A stretch of DNA of 35,393 bases from Desulfotruncus alcoholivorax DSM 16058 (GCF_000430885.1 NZ_AUMW01000035.1:1-35393); one strand, 5' to 3'. Positions 1 through 9,736 are shown, counted from the first letter of the stretch. The notes: generated by a model not told the origin, from the letters alone. Numbers and translations are program-made.

Positions 1-1203
<1,203 letters not shown>

Positions 1204-1379
1204 GTTTTTTGGATTCCTCCTTACAAGCACGTTTGATTAACCGGTTAGTTTTCACCTAACTAATAATTATTTCCACTTTATCTACTTTTTATATCCACCA
1301 TCCCAAATACCACCAATTTATTCTATACATTTAATAGATTTCCTTCCGGAAAAATAAAGAAAAATAGCTAAATGAAAAA

Positions 1380-1406
1380 TAAAAAAGCCAGCTTTTAAGG
1401 CTGGTT
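1380..1406 (-). terminator. Intrinsic terminator after the tRNA cluster
   Basis: On the minus strand CCAGC-(7 nt)-GCTGG is followed by CTTTTTTATTTTT, a typical rho-independent signal just downstream of tRNA-Met and upstream of tuf. Confidence 0.75.
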
Positions 1407-1413
1407 TCTAAGG

Positions 1414-1490
1414 TGGTAGCGGCGCAGGGACTTGAACCCCGGACACTGCGGGTATGAACCGCATGCTCTAACCATCTGAGCTACGCCGCC
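1414..1490 (-). tRNA. tRNA-Met (CAT), elongator
   Basis: A 77-nt cloverleaf with encoded CCA. The anticodon loop TTCATAC lies on stem TGCGG/CCGCA. The acceptor GGCGGCG pairs with CGCCGCT, giving a G1-U72 pair, and the whole gene closely resembles Bacillus elongator tRNA-Met. It lacks the C1-A72 mismatch and the three G-C pairs of the initiator. An Ile2 (lysidine) identity is less likely on this similarity. Confidence 0.93.
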
Positions 1491-1499
1491 ACGTATTTA

Positions 1500-1600
1500 A
1501 AGTTAGATATTGGATGTTGGATGTTGGAGTCAAATTAGGAATCCGGCATGCCGAATTCCTTCTTATCCAGCCTCTAACTTCCAACCTCTAAATTCTAATG
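1500..1600. repeat. Degenerate inverted repeat between tRNA genes
   Basis: The 110-nt spacer between tRNA-Met and tRNA-Thr(GGT) is built of short degenerate words. TTGGATG is repeated near 1510-1530, and the complement-like CTAACTTCCAACCTCTAA lies near 1573-1591. Around them is a nearly perfect core palindrome AGGAATCCGGCATGCCGAATTCCT-like, with arms AGGAAT and ATTCCT. The two flanks are imperfect reverse complements, so the spacer can fold into one long hairpin. Similar word-built spacers occur at 7257-7345 and 21137-21181. Confidence 0.6.
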
Positions 1601-1676
<76 letters not shown>

Positions 1677-1679
1677 ATT

Positions 1680-1755
1680 TGGTTGCGGGGGGGGGATTTG
1701 AACCCCCGACCTTCGGGTTATGAGCCCGACGAGCTGCCAGCTGCTCCACCCCGCG
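1680..1755 (-). tRNA. tRNA-fMet (CAT), initiator
   Basis: A 76-nt gene starting CGCGGGG with the initiator-specific C1-A72 mismatch. Three G-C pairs (GGG/CCC) flank the CTCATAA anticodon loop, and CCA is encoded. A run of nine C on the minus strand comes from the abutting T-stem and acceptor. It has its own promoter 12 nt upstream. Confidence 0.97.
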
Positions 1756-1767
1756 TCAACAAAAGTT

Positions 1768-1796
1768 ATTATATCATATTTGTTAAATCAAGTCAA
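1768..1796 (-). promoter_or_regulatory. Sigma-A promoter in front of tRNA-fMet
   Basis: Minus strand TTGACT, 17-nt spacer, TATAAT, ending 12 nt upstream of the mature 5' end of tRNA-fMet. It gives the fMet-Thr-Met half of the cluster its own promoter. Confidence 0.8.
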
Positions 1797-1813
1797 ATCC
1801 AAAATCAGGTTAT

Positions 1814-1898
<85 letters not shown>

Positions 1899-1937
1899 AC
1901 GTTATTTATTTAAACCCGGCCAAGCCGGATTTTATGC

Positions 1938-2013
1938 TGGAGCCGGCGATGGGACTCGAACCCGCAACCTGCTGATTACAAGTCAGCTGCTCTGCCAATT
2001 GAGCTACGCCGGC
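1938..2013 (-). tRNA. tRNA-Thr (TGT)
   Basis: A 76-nt cloverleaf with anticodon TGT in CTTGTAA, acceptor GCCGGCG/CGCCGGC and encoded CCA. It is the promoter-proximal gene of the five-tRNA cluster. Confidence 0.95.
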
Positions 2014-2029
2014 ACTTGCGACAAAATTT

Positions 2030-2058
2030 ATTATAAGTTATATACATTTGGTTGTCAA
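2030..2058 (-). promoter_or_regulatory. Consensus sigma-A promoter of the tRNA cluster
   Basis: Minus strand TTGACA, 17 nt, TATAAT: a perfect consensus with optimal spacing, about 17 nt upstream of tRNA-Thr(TGT), as expected for a strong stable-RNA promoter. Confidence 0.88.
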
Positions 2059-2098
2059 TAAGCGATTGGTAGAAATCGTTGGTAACTAAATACGAAAA

Positions 2099-2147
2099 GG
2101 GACACACTTCCTTTTAGGGTTGGCCTTAGGGTCGGAGGTATGTCCCC
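2099..2147. repeat. GGGACA...TGTCCC inverted repeat
   Basis: Plus strand GGGACACAC at the left and ATGTCCCC at the right form an imperfect hairpin. An element with the same GGGGACA/TGTCCCC ends lies at 16167-16195, which suggests a dispersed palindromic family. No gene lies in it. Confidence 0.5.
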
Positions 2148-2160
2148 AAATAGTGTTTCG

Positions 2161-2200
2161 CCATTGAGATTGCTTCGCTGCGCTCGCAATGACAGTAAGG
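2161..2200. repeat. Dispersed palindrome (translates as CHCERSEAI)
   Basis: The segment contains ATTGC-(12 nt)-GCAAT around TTCGCTGCGCTC. On the minus strand one frame reads CHCERSEAIS, the well-known artefact translation of a short palindromic repeat found in many unrelated bacterial genomes. The surrounding 2014-2300 spacer holds the tRNA promoter, two repeats and nothing that looks protein-coding. Confidence 0.7.
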
Positions 2201-2303
2201 GAAATTGCGCAGCGCGCGGAGGGAACCACGGGAGCGCCGGTCACAGGTAACGTGAAAATTTTTTAGGTAGCCGCGCATATGGCCCACAGCATCATTAAAA
2301 AAT

Positions 2304-2337
2304 GAAAAACCGGGGTACGTTTTAGTATCCCGGTTCA
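2304..2337 (-). terminator. Intrinsic terminator of sigH
   Basis: Minus strand AACCGGGATAC-(6 nt)-GTACCCCGGTT, a stem of 11 pairs with one mismatch, then TTTC and a T-rich stretch. It starts within a few bases of the sigH stop codon. Confidence 0.85.
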
Positions 2338-2340
2338 ATA

Positions 2341-2985
2341 TTACGCTTCCCGCTTTTCCAGATAACGTTCAAGTTTACGTTTTACTCTTTGCAATGCGTT
2401 ATCTATAGATTTTACATGGCGCTTTAAATCTTCAGCAATTTCCTGATATGACTTTCCTTCCAAATAAGACATTAAAACTTTCCATTCCAGTGAACTTAAG
2501 ATCTCACCCATTTTTTCCTCAATATCGTCAAACTCTTCCCGGCTGATGATCAATTCTTCAGGGTCGGAAATCTTTGAACCGGATATAACATCCAGCAGGG
2601 TACGGTCGGAATCCTCATCGTAAATGGGCTTGTTCAGGGATACATACGAATTCAACGGGATATGTTTTTGCCTGGTAGCTGTTTTTATTGCCGTGATTAT
2701 TTGACGGGTAATACATAACTCCGCAAAAGCCCTAAAAGACGACAACTTGTCCATGCGAAAATCGCGAATAGCCTTATAAAGGCCAATCATACCTTCCTGG
2801 ATAATATCTTCCCGATCCGCCCCTATTAAAAAGTAGGAACGGGCTTTGGCACGAACAAAATTCTTGTACTTATTAATTAAATATTCAAGTGCAATGTCGT
2901 CACCCTCGCGAGCAAATTCCACGACCTCTTCATCGATCATTAACTGAAAATCGCTGGAAGCCTCCCTTTGGGCGTTCAAATTCAA
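2341..2985 (-). CDS. sigH: RNA polymerase sigma-H factor (Spo0H)
   Basis: This sigma-70 family factor directs early sporulation and stationary-phase genes. The sequence follows Bacillus SigH closely: NKYKNFVRAKARSYFLIGAD and REDIIQEGMIGLYKAIRDF (region 2), then TRQKHIPLNSYVSLNKPIYD, then a C-terminal region 4 helix-turn-helix ending KSIDNALQRVKRKLERYL. The frame is open to a TTG at 3024 with no SD. I prefer the TTG at 2985 (214 aa), about 7 nt behind a GGCGGGGGGG stretch and matching the family's N-terminal length. A sigma-A promoter lies about 150 nt upstream, leaving a leader of about 145 nt, and a terminator follows the gene. Function is certain, the exact start is not. Confidence 0.96.
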   Translation of the reverse strand: MNLNAQREASSDFQLMIDEEVVEFAREGDDIALEYLINKYKNFVRAKARSYFLIGADREDIIQEGMIGLYKAIRDFRMDKLSSFRAFAELCITRQIITAIKTATRQKHIPLNSYVSLNKPIYDEDSDRTLLDVISGSKISDPEELIISREEFDDIEEKMGEILSSLEWKVLMSYLEGKSYQEIAEDLKRHVKSIDNALQRVKRKLERYLEKREA

Positions 2986-3135
2986 CAGTATACCCCCCCG
3001 CCTAAATTTCCCCGAAAAACCCAAAACAAAAAATCGCCCTCATCTATTCAATAATATTATTTTCCAGGCACCAGCCCAGTCAGATGATGGGGCAAAAAGC
3101 TAAATAATTAATCAATTTCTATATTTACAAGCAAT

Positions 3136-3164
3136 ATTATAACTGCAGGGGGAAGGCTCGTCAA
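3136..3164 (-). promoter_or_regulatory. Sigma-A promoter of sigH
   Basis: Minus strand TTGACG, 17 nt, TATAAT, located between rae1 and sigH. It lets sigH be transcribed independently of the upstream operon. Confidence 0.8.
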
Positions 3165-3196
3165 GTTAAATTGCTGCCTGTACATCCAGGTTAGCC

Positions 3197-3709
3197 CTAT
3201 TCTTTTTTCCTTCTCCACTGTTCGAAAATCTGGCGCAAATGGCCTGTTAAACGGTTCTCCAGATAGCCCTCGGTGGGGTTTCTTTGGGTGAACGGCTCCT
3301 TTCCCTCCGCCCTAACCTGCTGAACTCGCTTGCGAAGTTCTTTGGGGGTCATGCGGTAAGCACCGCGGCCAAAAATTATACGCTGCTCATCCCAGTCCGA
3401 GGTAACTACCCTGATATACCCGTCCCTGGGCATTTCACCAACCAAACGTTCGATCAGCGAATCAGCAGTCTCATCTTCTCGGGTGTAAATGACTTGTACT
3501 CCGTTAACATCTACATGTCTTTCTGCGTTGTGCCTGGACCGGTGAGCGTCAAATACCACTATCACCCTGTCTCCGCTGAACCCGGCGTAATCAACAAGTA
3601 TATCCACCAACCGGTCCCTGGCATGCTCAAGGCTTTCCTCCTTGAGTCGAGACAGATCGGTCCAGGCGTGTATCACGTTATATCCGTCCACCACGATATA
3701 CTCATTCAT
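3197..3709 (-). CDS. rae1: Rae1/YacP ribosome-associated NYN endoribonuclease
   Basis: The 170-aa NYN (PIN-like) domain protein is related to Bacillus Rae1 (YacP), which cleaves certain mRNAs in the ribosomal A site during translation. The N-terminal strand and acidic motif (YIVVDGYNVIHAW), the central VIVVFDAHRSR and the VVTSDWDEQ motif supply the conserved Asp residues of this nuclease fold. The C-terminus is basic (RKRVQQVR, QWRRKKE), fitting RNA or ribosome binding. I chose ATG at 3709 over a longer frame, because it aligns with family starts, has a GGAAAG SD and begins 1 nt after the rlmB stop. Translational coupling with rlmB is likely. Confidence 0.92.
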   Translation of the reverse strand: MNEYIVVDGYNVIHAWTDLSRLKEESLEHARDRLVDILVDYAGFSGDRVIVVFDAHRSRHNAERHVDVNGVQVIYTREDETADSLIERLVGEMPRDGYIRVVTSDWDEQRIIFGRGAYRMTPKELRKRVQQVRAEGKEPFTQRNPTEGYLENRLTGHLRQIFEQWRRKKE

Positions 3710-3710
3710 C

Positions 3711-4442
3711 TTACTTTCCACTTCTCTGGCGCACCGCTTCAAACAAAACAAGTGCTGCGGCCACCGAAGCATTCAGCGAATTAACCTTTCCCGGCATGGG
3801 GAATTTAACCAGCATATCGCATTTTTCTTTTACCAACCGGCCCAAGCCTTTGTCTTCGCCGCCGATTACTATTGCCAGCGGCCCATCCAGAGGAGTTTCC
3901 CAGATTACCTGAGATGCTGAAGCATCGGCGCCTACCACCCAAATACCGCGTTCTTTTAAAAGGTTTATTGTTTGAACCAGATTATTTACCCTTGCCACCG
4001 GCAAAAACTCCACAGCGCCTGCGGAGGCTTTTACTGCAGCCGGGGTTAGTGCAGCCGCACGCCGCCTGGGTATAACCAGGCCATGGGCTCCGGCTGCGCA
4101 TGCAGAGCGAATCACCGCGCCAAGGTTGTGAGGGTCGGTAACCTCATCAAGCAATATTAATAGAGGATCTGTATCTTTAATATTGTCTAATATATCTTCC
4201 AAATCAGCATATTCATGGGGGGATACCCGGGCCACTATCCCCTGGTGGGCAGTGTCAGGCAGCAAGCGATCCAGAAAATTTTTTTCCACCTGCTGAACGG
4301 GCACCTGCTTGTCCCTGGCCAGCCTGGTAACTTCCGCAACTGTGGCTGGCTTCAATCCACGGGCCAATAAAATCTTGTTAATTGACCTTCCCGATTTTAA
4401 AGCTTCGCAAACCGGGTTCCGGCCGGCAATAGTTTCTTCCAT
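3711..4442 (-). CDS. rlmB: 23S rRNA (guanosine-2'-O-)-methyltransferase RlmB
   Basis: A SpoU/TrmH-family (SPOUT) enzyme that 2'-O-methylates a guanosine in 23S rRNA (G2251 in E. coli numbering) using SAM. The small N-terminal substrate-binding domain (EETIAGRNPVCEAL) is followed by the SPOUT domain. Its three motifs are visible: NLGAVIRSACAAGAHG, IVIGGEDKGLG and FPMPGKVNSLNASVAAAL, the last forming the trefoil knot and SAM site. At 243 aa it has the normal length. The SD is weak (GGGGTG about 8 nt upstream). It sits between thyX and rae1 as in many Firmicutes. Some family members of this clade were called YacO; specificity is inferred from family only. Confidence 0.93.
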   Translation of the reverse strand: MEETIAGRNPVCEALKSGRSINKILLARGLKPATVAEVTRLARDKQVPVQQVEKNFLDRLLPDTAHQGIVARVSPHEYADLEDILDNIKDTDPLLILLDEVTDPHNLGAVIRSACAAGAHGLVIPRRRAAALTPAAVKASAGAVEFLPVARVNNLVQTINLLKERGIWVVGADASASQVIWETPLDGPLAIVIGGEDKGLGRLVKEKCDMLVKFPMPGKVNSLNASVAAALVLFEAVRQRSGK

Positions 4443-4512
4443 TACTTCACACCCCGGCAGGCCAACCTGGTTCTCCGGACTCTAGAAACGCCGGATTTTC
4501 AAGGTTAACACA

Positions 4513-4540
4513 ATTATCATTATTGTTAAACAACAGTCAA
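4513..4540 (-). promoter_or_regulatory. Possible sigma-A promoter of rlmB-rae1
   Basis: Minus strand TTGACT, 16 nt, GATAAT with a TG one base before the -10. It directly follows the thyX stop codon. The spacing is one base short of optimal. Confidence 0.45.
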
Positions 4541-5287
4541 TCACAAGCGGCTGAATTTTTCCCTGACCTCTGCCTGTTTTCCACAAGACATCCTGCCTTC
4601 AGGACAAGGACCGGCAATACACCGGGGACCTGCCTCCCGAAAAATAACGGGCGCGACCCGGCGCACCAGTCTTAGCATTTCAGTGGCCAGACTTCTAATC
4701 TCCCACTGGGCCCTGTTGCAGCAGCGTACGGAAAAGAAATGCATTAACTGCCTTGCATTCATAGTAACAACCAGTTTGGTTTCGGCCGCGTTAGGCAACA
4801 CAAATCGGGCATCCTCTTTGGCATATTCGCCGTGGGCAGCCAGTTTGTCCAGCCAATAATCATACCACTGCTGGATTTTTTCCATTTGCCTTTGAAATTC
4901 CCGCACCTCGTCGTCTCCAAGCTCAATAATTCTTGGTGGAATAACGTAATTAAAAACACCGCCGCCCCCGCTATTTTCAAGGCTGCCTTCACCCACATAC
5001 CGCTGGGACTTAACGCTGAAACTGGCAATCCTGTGCCGGGTAATTTGAGCTAAAAGGCTGCGGGACACTCCTTCTATCCCAAAAGTAAAATTTGCATGCT
5101 CAACTGGTGAAAGGTGACCCATATCAGTCAGCTTTTTCACAAATTCAGACTGATCTTTTGATGAAACTCCTGCTTTTAAATCGGCAATACCGGCTGGTGA
5201 ATAACAAAGCTTGGCGGCCATCGCCACAAGTTCTTCCGGCTCCTCCGAGTAACGAAGCAACTCCACTTTCAGCTCCGTCCTCCCCAT
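4541..5287 (-). CDS. thyX: Flavin-dependent thymidylate synthase ThyX
   Basis: ThyX converts dUMP to dTMP using methylene-tetrahydrofolate and reduced FAD, replacing ThyA. The 248-aa sequence has the signature RHR-x7-S (R84-H85-R86 ... S94) followed by QRY, and upstream HLSPVEHANFTFGIEGVSR, the usual FAD/dUMP-contacting helix region. The C-terminal part carries the conserved MNARQLMHFFSVRCCNRAQWEIR segment. SD GGGGGA lies 7 nt before the ATG. A hairpin separates it from mrnC upstream. The gene is a common insertion in this operon in Clostridia. Whether thyA exists elsewhere cannot be seen here. Confidence 0.97.
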   Translation of the reverse strand: MGRTELKVELLRYSEEPEELVAMAAKLCYSPAGIADLKAGVSSKDQSEFVKKLTDMGHLSPVEHANFTFGIEGVSRSLLAQITRHRIASFSVKSQRYVGEGSLENSGGGGVFNYVIPPRIIELGDDEVREFQRQMEKIQQWYDYWLDKLAAHGEYAKEDARFVLPNAAETKLVVTMNARQLMHFFSVRCCNRAQWEIRSLATEMLRLVRRVAPVIFREAGPRCIAGPCPEGRMSCGKQAEVREKFSRL

Positions 5288-5326
5288 ACATTATTCCCCC
5301 GTATCTATGTATTTAGCAAGCTTCTT

Positions 5327-5367
5327 AAAAGCGAGCCTAAATAATATTTATTGTTTGGGCTCGCTTG
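5327..5367 (-). terminator. Hairpin at the mrnC stop codon, possible terminator
   Basis: AAGCGAGCC-(20 nt)-GGCTCGCTT is a perfect 9-bp inverted repeat spanning the mrnC stop. On the minus strand it is followed by only a short TTTTAAG tract, so it may act as a weak terminator or an mRNA 3'-end stabiliser before thyX. Confidence 0.55.
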
Positions 5368-5776
5368 ATTCCAGCTCGCTTTCTATAACCTGCCGGGCCA
5401 GTGCCAATATTTCTTCAAGCCTGACCCAATCCCGGCTTAAATACAGATAGCCCACCAGGCATTCAAATCCGGTGCTGTGGCGGTATTCGATGATACTGTC
5501 TCCTCTGGGACCATGACCTGATTTGGCATTCCTGCCGCGCCGGGCCACAGCTTCTTCAGTTTTGCTGAGCCGCCCTTCGAGAGCATGAAAGATCATGGCC
5601 TGGGTAGAAGCGCGAACACGGCGGACTGCTTCACGGTGAAGTTTATTTACCTTGGCCGGACCACGGCCGACAAGATATTCCCTAACCGCCAGCTCGTACA
5701 CCGCATCACCAACATAGGCAAGCACAAGGGCGGAAAGCTCGTCTGGATTAACATTTGAATCAACAAATCCAAACAT
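5348..5776 (-). CDS. mrnC: Mini-ribonuclease III (MrnC)
   Basis: MrnC is a dimeric RNase III-like enzyme that lacks the double-stranded RNA-binding domain and matures 23S rRNA ends in Bacillus. The 142-aa product carries the family signature LAYVGDAVYELAVREYLV, with catalytic acidic residues D24 and E28. It also has the second acidic stretch near SKTEEAVARRGRN and the C-terminal FECLVGYLYLSRDWVRLEEIL helix. It begins 1 nt after the cysS stop, and such coupling with cysS is the rule in Firmicutes. The usual order cysS-mrnC-rlmB-rae1 is interrupted here by thyX. Confidence 0.95.
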   Translation of the reverse strand: MFGFVDSNVNPDELSALVLAYVGDAVYELAVREYLVGRGPAKVNKLHREAVRRVRASTQAMIFHALEGRLSKTEEAVARRGRNAKSGHGPRGDSIIEYRHSTGFECLVGYLYLSRDWVRLEEILALARQVIESELESSEPKQ

Positions 5777-5777
5777 A

Positions 5778-7232
5778 TTATCCTTGCTTTTTCCAACGCA
5801 CCCCGGAGGGGGTGTCTTCCAGGATGATATTTAAATCCTTTAAGCGTTCGCGAATGCGGTCTGCGGTGGGCCAATCCTTTTTTTTCCGAGCTTCCTGTCT
5901 TATCTCTATAATCAAATCAACCAGACTCTCAACCAAACCTTCACTTTCACCGCCGGTGCCTTGTATGGCAATTTTCCCGTTTTCAGTTTTAAATACACCC
6001 AAAACACGGTTAAAGTCAATGAACAGCTCACGGGCTTCGGATAAAGCCGCATACTTTTCCGCCACCCCGGCAAAAACATCTTTATGCAGGCTGGAATTAA
6101 TTTCACGGGCCAGATCAAACCAGGTACCAATGGCCAGAGCGGTGTTGAAATCATCATCCATAGCTTTTTCAAACTCGCCGCGCAATTCATCCAGACGTAA
6201 TGAAAGCGTGGGGTCAGGTCTTCCACCCGCCCCGGAATCATACCCTACCAAAGCCTCTTCAAGCAAATTAAAGCTGGTTTTCAGCCGTTCCAGTCCCCTG
6301 GAAGCAGCGGTTAATTTTTCATCGTCAAAATCCAGCGGGCTGCGGTAATGCGTTCCCAAAAGGTAAAAACGAACCACTTCCGGGGCAAATTTAGCTAATA
6401 TATCACGTACAAGAAAGAAGTTGCCCAGGGATTTGCTCATTTTTTCCTGGTTGACGGTAATAAAGCCGTTATGCATCCAATACCTGGCAAAAGGAGCCCC
6501 TGATGCAGCCTCGGACTGGGCAATTTCATTCTCGTGATGGGGAAAAATCAAATCAAAGCCGCCACCGTGGATATCGAAATTTTCGCCCAGATATTTCAGA
6601 GACATGGCGGAGCACTCAATGTGCCAGCCCGGCCTGCCCTTGCCCCAAGGACTGTCCCAGGCCGGTTCCCCCGGCTTGGCGGCTTTCCACAGGGCAAAAT
6701 CCATGGGATCCCGCTTTAGCTCGTTTACGTCGACCCTGGCCCCCGCCTGCATATCTTCCAAGGTCCGGCCGGATAACTTGCCGTAGCCCCCAAACTTGCG
6801 AACTTCGTAATAAACATCCCCGCCGGCAGCATAGGCATAGCCTTTATCAACGAGTGTTTTGATCATATTAATTATCTCATCCATGTGGCCGGATACTTTG
6901 GGGTGAATATCAGCACGCATAACATTTAAAGCATCGGCATCTTTAAAGTACTCATTTACATAACGGGACGCCAGGCTCAGCGGGTCTTCCCCCAACTCCC
7001 GGGCCCGGTTGATTATCTTATCGTCTATATCCGTAAAGTTTTGTACATAAAAAACGTCGTAGCCTTTATACTTTAAATAGCGGCGCACCGTATCAAAGAC
7101 AACTATTGGACGCGCGTTCCCAAGGTGGATGAAATTGTATGTGGTCGGCCCGCACACATACATGGCCACCTTGCCGGGTTCCCGCGGCACAAATTCTTCC
7201 TTGCGCCTGGACAGGGTATTATATATCAACAC
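5778..7232 (-). CDS. cysS: Cysteinyl-tRNA synthetase
   Basis: A class Ia synthetase that charges tRNA-Cys. It shows the zinc-site [16 protein letters not shown], containing the HIGH-equivalent HLGN. Further motifs are [10 protein letters not shown] and [10 protein letters not shown] (further zinc ligands) and [10 protein letters not shown] (KMSKS loop), followed by the helical anticodon-binding domain ending [13 protein letters not shown]. An in-frame TTG at 7241 is only 1 nt behind the GGGGG SD. The GTG at 7232 (MLIYNTLS, 484 aa) has better spacing and matches family starts, so I chose it. It lies downstream of cysE, whose product starts cysteine synthesis, so supply and charging of cysteine are encoded together. 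Confidence 0.96.
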   Translation of the reverse strand: MLIYNTLSRRKEEFVPREPGKVAMYVCGPTTYNFIHLGNARPIVVFDTVRRYLKYKGYDVFYVQNFTDIDDKIINRARELGEDPLSLASRYVNEYFKDADALNVMRADIHPKVSGHMDEIINMIKTLVDKGYAYAAGGDVYYEVRKFGGYGKLSGRTLEDMQAGARVDVNELKRDPMDFALWKAAKPGEPAWDSPWGKGRPGWHIECSAMSLKYLGENFDIHGGGFDLIFPHHENEIAQSEAASGAPFARYWMHNGFITVNQEKMSKSLGNFFLVRDILAKFAPEVVRFYLLGTHYRSPLDFDDEKLTAASRGLERLKTSFNLLEEALVGYDSGAGGRPDPTLSLRLDELRGEFEKAMDDDFNTALAIGTWFDLAREINSSLHKDVFAGVAEKYAALSEARELFIDFNRVLGVFKTENGKIAIQGTGGESEGLVESLVDLIIEIRQEARKKKDWPTADRIRERLKDLNIILEDTPSGVRWKKQG

Positions 7233-7256
7233 TACTCCCAATCCCCCTTGTGTTAA

Positions 7257-7345
7257 TCAGGCATTCAGAACTCAGTAATCAGCATTCAGTAATCTGCTCA
7301 TCTTTTGTGATCGCCGGTTCTCCCATGCCGGCTCCAACTCCCGAT
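7257..7345. repeat. Word-built degenerate intergenic repeat
   Basis: The cysE-cysS spacer contains repeated variants of ATTCAG and AGTAATCAG (7262-7295), then CGCCGG-like and GCCGGC-like arms at about 7311-7333. It resembles in style the degenerate spacers at 1500-1600 and 21137-21181. TGTGTTAA (7249-7256) and TTAACACA (7365-7372) are perfect complements flanking the whole spacer. Confidence 0.4.
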
Positions 7346-7357
7346 TAGTTACCACCA

Positions 7358-8047
7358 TTATTTGTTAACACACTGATCCGAGCCGCCCCTTGAGTTCTTT
7401 TCCAGCTCCAATAAACGACTTTCCAGCACCTCAATGTTTTTTTGCAGGCTGTACATGGCCTCTGCTATGGGGTCTGGCAACAGGTCATGTCGCAAATCAA
7501 TAGACTCCGTTCTCGCCATACCAACTTTTTCGCCGTCCCGGATGACCACTTTGCCAGGCACCCCTACAACTGTGCTATTTGGCGGCACTGGTTTCAACAC
7601 AACGGAACCGGCACCGATTTTACTATTTTTCCCCACGGTAAATGAGCCAAGTATTTTGGCCCCGGCACTGATTACCACATTGTCCTCGATGGTCGGGTGC
7701 CGTTTACCCTTTTCCTTGCCCGTACCCCCCAGGGTTACCCCCTGGTAGATGGTAACGTTATTGCCTATTTCCGCGGTTTCACCAATTACCACCCCGGCTC
7801 CGTGGTCAATAAAAAGACCTTCGCCAATTTTAGCCCCGGGGTGAATCTCAATTTGAGTAAGGGCTCTGGCTATCTGAGAAATCAGGCGCGCAATAAAGAA
7901 AAAGCGGCGGCAGTAGAAAAAATGAGCCACCCTGTGCAGTATAATCGCATGCAGCCCGGGATAGCAAAACAGCACTTCCAGCAATGATTTGGCGGCCGGG
8001 TCCCGCTCAAACACCGCATTTATCTCTTTTCGGATCCGACCGAGCAA
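7358..8047 (-). CDS. cysE: Serine O-acetyltransferase
   Basis: CysE acetylates L-serine with acetyl-CoA, the first step of cysteine synthesis. The N-terminal helical region is followed by a left-handed beta-helix of hexapeptide repeats ([18 protein letters not shown] onward). The catalytic-site sequence [13 protein letters not shown] and the loop [20 protein letters not shown] are typical. The length of 229 aa matches short Firmicute forms. The start is TTG, 6 nt behind GGGGGG. The C-terminal tail past about residue 180 is divergent, as is usual, and is the part that binds cysteine synthase and mediates feedback inhibition. Confidence 0.95.
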   Translation of the reverse strand: MLGRIRKEINAVFERDPAAKSLLEVLFCYPGLHAIILHRVAHFFYCRRFFFIARLISQIARALTQIEIHPGAKIGEGLFIDHGAGVVIGETAEIGNNVTIYQGVTLGGTGKEKGKRHPTIEDNVVISAGAKILGSFTVGKNSKIGAGSVVLKPVPPNSTVVGVPGKVVIRDGEKVGMARTESIDLRHDLLPDPIAEAMYSLQKNIEVLESRLLELEKNSRGGSDQCVNK

Positions 8048-8180
8048 CTGTATCCCCCCAACATTTTAAACTATTTCAAGCCGGCCAGCAGTAGGATGAA
8101 TAATAGATACCATAGGCAAGGTGATCCGGTGGTTTCCCGGAGTAAGCGGAACACTGGATGTTTTTCTAAAATAGCAACAA

Positions 8181-9656
8181 TCAATGCCCTGCAACATCCA
8201 GTGCCGTTTCCAGCCTGCGAATCGCCGCACTGTTGCCCAGGGCGGGAAGCAGGTGATACAATTCGGGCCCACGGGTTTTACCTGTTAAAGCAGACCTTAA
8301 AGGCAAATAAACCTTCTTACCCCCAAGTCCCAAATCCTTGGGCAGCTTTTTCAACAAGCTTTTGGCCGCTGCCTCATCCATATGCGCAGAAGTCATTGCA
8401 GCTAATTTGTCAATAACCGCCCGCAGCACCGTGGGGGTTTCTTCCCAAGACAGAACTTGACGCGCTTCTGGGTCACTATATTCAGGATCGTTAAAGAAAA
8501 CATCTACATAGTCGTTAATCTGGGCCAGATATTCCAGGTAATCGCGAACCGCCACCACCACCAACTGCACCTTTTCCATGGTTTTGTCATCTGGGTTCTC
8601 GGAAAGATACCCCGCTTTTTGTAAAAAAGGCACAGCAAGCTTGGCAATTCTTTCTACGGGGCTGGTTTTAATATAATGGCCATTGAGCCAGTTTAACTTA
8701 TCCAGGTCAAAAACCGCCGGGCTTTTCACCACCCGGTCAAGGGAAAACTGGCTGCATAGCTCCTCCAGGGAAAAGACCTCTTGTTCCTTGCCCGAAGACC
8801 AGCCCAGCAAAGCCAGAAAATTGGCCATAGCTTCCGGCAAATATCCCAAATCACGGTATTGTTCAATAGAAGTGGCTCCATGCCTTTTACTCATCTTAGA
8901 ACGGTCTTTGCCCAAAATCAGTGAAACGTGGGCAAATTCCGGCATAGGCCAATTAAAGGCTTCGTAAATTAAAACCTGCCGCGGAGTGTTGGAAAGGTGC
9001 TCCTCGGCCCTGATCACATGACTGATGGACATCAAATGATCGTCAACCACCACGGCAAAATTATAGGTGGGTATCCCGTCAGACTTAACAATTATATAGT
9101 CGCCAATGCCATCACATTCAAAACTGACTTCTCCCCTGACAATATCGTTAATGATTATGTTTCTTCCCAAAGGAACTTTAAATCTAATTACCGGCTTGCG
9201 CCCCTCTTTTTCCAGACGTTCGCAATCTTCCGGCGTCAAATCACGGCACTTGCCTGTATATCGCACCATTTCACCGGCAGCCAATTGCTGCTCCCGCTGG
9301 GCCGCCAGTTCCTCTTCGCTGCAATAGCACTTGTAGGCCAATCCCCGTTCCAGCAATTGGTTGGCATAACGGATATAAATGTCCAGGCGTTCTGTTTGCC
9401 TGTACGGGCCGTTTGCCCCACCCACTGAAATCCCCTCATCCCAGTCCAACCCCAACCAGCGAAGTGAAGACAATATATTCTCTTCTGACTCCCTGGAAGA
9501 TCGGTCCAAGTCTGTATCTTCAATCCGGACGATAAATTTGCCGTTGTAACGGCGCGCGAACAACCAGTTAAACAAGGCGGACCGGGCCCCGCCAATATGT
9601 AAAGGCCCCGTCGGGCTGGGTGCAAATCTTACTTTAATCTCTTTAAAATCATTCAA
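8181..9656 (-). CDS. gltX: Glutamyl-tRNA synthetase
   Basis: A class Ib synthetase for tRNA-Glu. The HIGH motif is HIGG (20-23) in [16 protein letters not shown], the KMSKS equivalent is KMSKR (254-258), and a CYC pair (110-112) marks the zinc-binding-like insertion. The C-terminal half is the all-helical anticodon-binding domain of bacterial GluRS. The 491-aa product has normal length. Translation starts at TTG with AAGGAG 10 nt upstream. The gene has its own promoter after the ispF terminator. A small TGTCG/CGACA hairpin lies in its short leader. Whether it also charges tRNA-Gln cannot be read from this sequence. Confidence 0.97.
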   Translation of the reverse strand: MNDFKEIKVRFAPSPTGPLHIGGARSALFNWLFARRYNGKFIVRIEDTDLDRSSRESEENILSSLRWLGLDWDEGISVGGANGPYRQTERLDIYIRYANQLLERGLAYKCYCSEEELAAQREQQLAAGEMVRYTGKCRDLTPEDCERLEKEGRKPVIRFKVPLGRNIIINDIVRGEVSFECDGIGDYIIVKSDGIPTYNFAVVVDDHLMSISHVIRAEEHLSNTPRQVLIYEAFNWPMPEFAHVSLILGKDRSKMSKRHGATSIEQYRDLGYLPEAMANFLALLGWSSGKEQEVFSLEELCSQFSLDRVVKSPAVFDLDKLNWLNGHYIKTSPVERIAKLAVPFLQKAGYLSENPDDKTMEKVQLVVVAVRDYLEYLAQINDYVDVFFNDPEYSDPEARQVLSWEETPTVLRAVIDKLAAMTSAHMDEAAAKSLLKKLPKDLGLGGKKVYLPLRSALTGKTRGPELYHLLPALGNSAAIRRLETALDVAGH

Positions 9657-9674
9657 CCAGGTTCACTCCTTAAC

Positions 9675-9725
9675 AATGTCGTTTTTCGACAATTCATTAT
9701 ATCACTGCCCGTTTAGGGCTAGCAA
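9675..9725 (-). promoter_or_regulatory. Promoter and leader hairpin of gltX
   Basis: Minus strand TTGCTA, 18 nt, TATAAT (9696-9725) with an upstream TG giving an extended -10. It is followed by a perfect TGTCG-AAAAA-CGACA hairpin (about 9677-9691) between the start site and the SD. Confidence 0.7.
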
Positions 9726-9736
9726 CTTTTAACATA

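Noticed and set aside
2126-2338. 70-codon minus-strand open frame upstream of the tRNA cluster
   Set aside because: It consists of the CHCERSEAI palindrome and the sigH terminator; no SD and no protein-like conservation.
7233-8180. T-box leader upstream of cysE or cysS
   Set aside because: No AGGGTGGNACCGCG-type sequence and no terminator/antiterminator pair in the spacers.
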